From: CBDBJL01 sp965206365
GTDB lineage: Bacteria; Pseudomonadota; Alphaproteobacteria; JABAAW01; JAHZMA01
DNA length: 34,127 nucleotides
Reading direction: 5' to 3'
NCBI GenBank assembly: GCA_965206365.1
Contig: CBDBJL010000029.1
Coordinates: forward strand, 1 to 34,127
Below the pieces are notes generated by a model. It did no database searches. It worked only from the letters and a program-made list of their open reading frames with translations, and was not told the DNA's origin. The position numbers and the translations under genes are program-made. The stretch's first letter is position 1. Every line of letters begins with the position of its first letter. Positions 32,011-34,127 of this stretch are shown here, piece by piece.

Positions 32011-33426
32011 ATGGCAACTACAACTAAATTGATTCATTCTTATCCAGCGGGGGCAGGGTTTAGAAGCTTTTTATTGATGTTGATTCACCAGCTAGATGGT
32101 GAATTAACTCATGCGTTTTTTGGGCTTTTAGCCGAGCTTGATGATCAAGAATTAACCAAGGGAATTCGCAAGCATTTTACCGGGCAACAGGAAAAAAATG
32201 TCTGGGAATTTATTGCCAGCTTGCGTGAAGCCCAAAGGGATGAAAAATCGAAAACAGAGCTTGACTATCCGTTTGATTGTTTTGGTTCAGATGTTAAAGG
32301 CACAGTGAAATTGCTTCATGTTGCTATGAAATTAGCGCAAACACGCAAGAATGAATTTACCAGCATCTTAACCGATCAGCATTTTATCTACTTAAAAACC
32401 AATGGTCGGTTTCCAGATTTCAAAGAAAAAATCACCGATATTGCTAGCCTCAGGCATCATCTTACCCATCAGGGGCAGGAACGCCGAATAGAGGGATTTC
32501 ATTTAACGAAATCTTTGCATGCGTTATTGTTATTCTTGCCTGATGATTATAGTCGTAAGGTTAGCAATCATTTGAAAAATTTGGTAACCGATGCTGAAAA
32601 AATTCCGCCATGGCTACAGGCTGAAGGTTTAACGTTGGCTTGGCTTGAAGAAAACGGCAAGCAGATCCACGAAACTAACCGAACCCAATCTATGCGGGAT
32701 CTCACTGAGACTGCAAAAGAAAATTTTCAGAAATTTACAAACCGATATCCGAAAATTGCGTCGCGAAAATTATTTGATTCTGTCCGTCACCAATATTTTA
32801 TTGGCTCGAGAAATATTGCTGTGATCAAACATATTGTAAGTGAAGAATTTAACAATATTGATGCAAATCGGCGGCAAACCATGTTTCTGGGGGATCATTT
32901 TGATGATAATGACCATTTAAATGAAAAACAATTAAAAAAGAAGCGTGAGGCCATTTCCTTTGAAGAAATTTCTAAAATCTTTAATTTTTTTCTGGAACTG
33001 AATGGTTTGCTTCACCGTTATTTTACGGTTTATGTTGAATTTTACCCGGGAAAAGATTTATCGGAGCCGATGCACAAATTGCGCAATAATTTAAACCATG
33101 CCCATATTTTTCTGGGCCGCAAAGAACACACTGTTTTGGCAGGTTTTTCTCAAGCTTTTAGAACCATATTAGATTTTTACAATGAATATTACCCAAAATT
33201 GGTGAAAAAGCATCAGAATCAAGAATTGTTACCCGCTGCACAAATGAAAAGTAGCTTTGTGCAAGCCTTGAAAGCTTTGTGTCAGCGGAAAGATTATTTG
33301 TATTTGTTGGTAGAGATCCCAAAATCCAAGGAAAAACATCGAATGCAAAAGCAGATCATTAGCATCCATCCGCAACATTCGGGGAAAAAAAATCACCCGT
33401 ACCGATATGGAACGAGCGGTTGCTGA
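32011..33426 (+). CDS. Unrecognised protein with two HEPN-type R-x4-H motifs
   Basis: A 471-residue, mostly helical, charged soluble protein that I cannot assign to a named family. Two segments match the HEPN ribonuclease active-site pattern R-(N/H/D)-x3-H: RHHLTH at 148-153 in SLRHHLTHQGQERR, and RNNLNH at 358-363 in HKLRNNLNHAHIFLG. They are about 210 residues apart and each is embedded in predicted helices, so a tandem HEPN architecture is plausible. HEPN proteins are commonly RNases in toxin-antitoxin, abortive-infection and CRISPR systems. ATG 32011 follows a weak TCAGGTAATAGT site. The last residues (NHPYRYGTSGC) appear after an A8 run at 33385-33392; dropping one A gives a long Lys/Glu-rich continuation, listed separately, so this end may be artificial. 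The gene is 69 bp after the importer operon and may share its transcript. Confidence 0.75.
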   Translation: MATTTKLIHSYPAGAGFRSFLLMLIHQLDGELTHAFFGLLAELDDQELTKGIRKHFTGQQEKNVWEFIASLREAQRDEKSKTELDYPFDCFGSDVKGTVKLLHVAMKLAQTRKNEFTSILTDQHFIYLKTNGRFPDFKEKITDIASLRHHLTHQGQERRIEGFHLTKSLHALLLFLPDDYSRKVSNHLKNLVTDAEKIPPWLQAEGLTLAWLEENGKQIHETNRTQSMRDLTETAKENFQKFTNRYPKIASRKLFDSVRHQYFIGSRNIAVIKHIVSEEFNNIDANRRQTMFLGDHFDDNDHLNEKQLKKKREAISFEEISKIFNFFLELNGLLHRYFTVYVEFYPGKDLSEPMHKLRNNLNHAHIFLGRKEHTVLAGFSQAFRTILDFYNEYYPKLVKKHQNQELLPAAQMKSSFVQALKALCQRKDYLYLLVEIPKSKEKHRMQKQIISIHPQHSGKKNHPYRYGTSGC

Positions 33427-33715
33427 GAAAATAAAAAAAAATTATGAAAATCCACAGAATCAGAATCTGCCAGAGCCGAAAGTGAAAAAAATTACTTGGC
33501 TGAATTTAATCCGCACCCAAATGCATGGGGAATTATTGCAAATTAGACGAGAAAATAAGAAAAAAAATGAAGAAATTGCACTTAGATTCTTGATTTCTTA
33601 TCGATTTTTTGATAGTCTAAATCCCAGTTATGTGTGGTGCTGTAATGCTTACAGCCATCAAGGGAGGGGCAACCCTCCATTCAGATGGTTACGTCACCAT
33701 TACCCCCATTGGTAA
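33384..33715 (+). other. Probable frameshifted C-terminal extension of the R-x4-H protein
   Basis: If one A is lost from the A8 run, the preceding gene reads on as SGKKITRTDMERAVAEKI, then NLPEPKVKKITWLNLIRTQM and ELLQIRRENKKKNEEIAL, a helical basic/acidic tail of the same style as the rest of the protein. This frame stays open to TAA 33713-33715, although from about 33640 it runs through hairpins and looks non-coding. A second A8 run occurs at about 33560-33567; a shift there would end the protein at once at HLDS-stop (33591-33593). An independent small gene from ATG 33407 is the alternative reading, but no ribosome-binding site supports it. Confidence 0.5.
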
Positions 33716-33831
33716 GATAATGAATTTTGGAGGGGCAACCCTCCATTCATGGAGCTTCAAACAAATATGTTCAAGCAGTGCCTGATCGCATCTGTAGTTT
33801 GGCTGGCTGATCCAGCGTAAGCTGGATCAGC
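33639..33831 (+). repeat. Chain of hairpins with twin 21-bp repeats and GNRA loops
   Basis: Consecutive stem-loops: GCTGTAA-TGC-TTACAGC (33639-33655); GGAGGG-GCAA-CCCTCC (33663-33678); ATGGT-TACGTC-ACCAT (33685-33700); TTACC-CCCATT-GGTAA (33700-33715); a second GGAGGG-GCAA-CCCTCC (33729-33744) wrapped by TGAAT/ATTCA (33721-33749); and GCTGATCCAGC-GTAA-GCTGGATCAGC (33806-33831), an 11-bp perfect stem. The 21-mer GGAGGGGCAACCCTCCATTCA is exactly repeated at 33663 and 33729. The loops GCAA, GCAA and GTAA are GNRA only on the plus strand, which suggests an RNA read in that direction. The last hairpin includes the stop codon of the RidA-like gene on the other strand and may also act as its transcript end, though no T-run follows. 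Confidence 0.7.
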
Positions 33832-34127
33832 TTGAGCGGTGGGCGGTAATTTCCACTTCCACTTTCATTTCAGCATTTGCAAGCCCAGCAATGATTAAGG
33901 TTGATGCCGGTTTAATATTGCCCATATGTTTGCCAAAACGGGGCATGGCAAGAGCGCAATGGTCGACATCGGATAAAATATAATTGGCACGGACAATATC
34001 TTCGAAGGTAAAGCCAGCCTCTGTTAATACCGATTTAATGGTGGTGAAGCAATTATCGATTTGCACTTCCACTCCCTCAGGCATCTGCATGGTTTCATAA
34101 TCATAGCCGGTGGTTCCAGCCAGAAAG
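33827..34127 (-). CDS. RidA-family protein, 5' end outside the window
   Basis: The frame is open to the window edge, beginning FLAGTTGYDYETMQMPEGVE, so the ATG at 34090 is internal and the true start lies beyond 34127; about 99 residues are visible. FTTIKSVLTEAGFTFEDIVR, YILSDVDHC and ASTLIIAGLANAEMKVEVEI are typical of the RidA/YjgF/Rut family of small trimeric enzymes, which hydrolyse reactive enamine/imine intermediates. The visible part has no Arg at the IEVxAxR-like end position typical of RidA proper (it ends VEITAHRSS, with Ala before His), so it may belong to another Rid subgroup. The stop codon lies inside the right arm of the strong hairpin at 33806-33831. Confidence 0.88.
   Translation of the reverse strand, partial: FLAGTTGYDYETMQMPEGVEVQIDNCFTTIKSVLTEAGFTFEDIVRANYILSDVDHCALAMPRFGKHMGNIKPASTLIIAGLANAEMKVEVEITAHRSS

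Noticed and set aside
33663..33749. Two identical 21-bp palindromic repeats with a 45-bp spacer, CRISPR-like next to a HEPN-type protein
   Set aside because: Only two units, no further repeats or leader, and no Cas1/Cas2; the spacer itself holds two hairpins, so a structured RNA or palindromic element is the better reading.

Overview
The window looks like part of an AT-rich alphaproteobacterial chromosome. The pointers are the gene set (a DUF1185/DUF3726/Ldh-type catabolic cluster, a fused NuoE-NuoF formate-dehydrogenase-type diaphorase subunit, kbl-tdh, a short SRP RNA beside dnaX-ybaB), the ankyrin-repeat protein, and several decaying genes. I cannot fix the family; a host-associated or recently reduced member is plausible. 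No CRISPR array, rRNA or complete IS element was seen.

Layout. 1-1131: C-terminal part of an ankyrin protein built from unusually short 30-residue repeats. 1310-2287: GhrA-type 2-hydroxyacid dehydrogenase. 2289-3088: remnant of a DNA methyltransferase, then a tiny secreted Cys-containing protein. 3332-9298: five-gene same-strand run (aldehyde dehydrogenase, M19 dipeptidase-like protein, an unrecognised 566-residue protein, DUF3726, Ldh-family dehydrogenase) ending in a probable terminator. After gmhA (minus) and trhO (plus), two more genes of the same flavour follow (flavin reductase with an extra C-terminal domain, DUF1185) behind an 18-bp inverted repeat. Together they look like an uncharacterised amino-/oxo-acid catabolic module. 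13311-16245: kbl-tdh (threonine to glycine plus acetyl-CoA) with a broken methyltransferase gene just downstream.

16246-19115 is accessory: a GC-rich palindromic element, a 15-bp-arm hairpin, diverged repeats flanking an EcoRV-like restriction-modification pair in which the nuclease is truncated and run into an N-terminally trimmed methyltransferase, a stop-interrupted fragment of another gene, and tRNA-Ser(UGA). 19737-21961: fused NuoE/NuoF-type subunit coupled to a thioesterase. Then follow a lone solute-binding protein, a frameshifted flavin amine oxidase with a clear terminator, ybaB-dnaX, and the SRP RNA with a near-consensus promoter. 28246-31941 is a YnjBCD-type ABC importer operon.

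32011-33831 is the most unusual part. It holds a 471-residue protein with two HEPN-type R-x4-H motifs about 210 residues apart, disrupted or extended at an A8 tract. It is followed by about 190 bp of consecutive hairpins; three of these carry GNRA-type tetraloops, all on the plus strand. A partial RidA-family gene closes the window on the minus strand.
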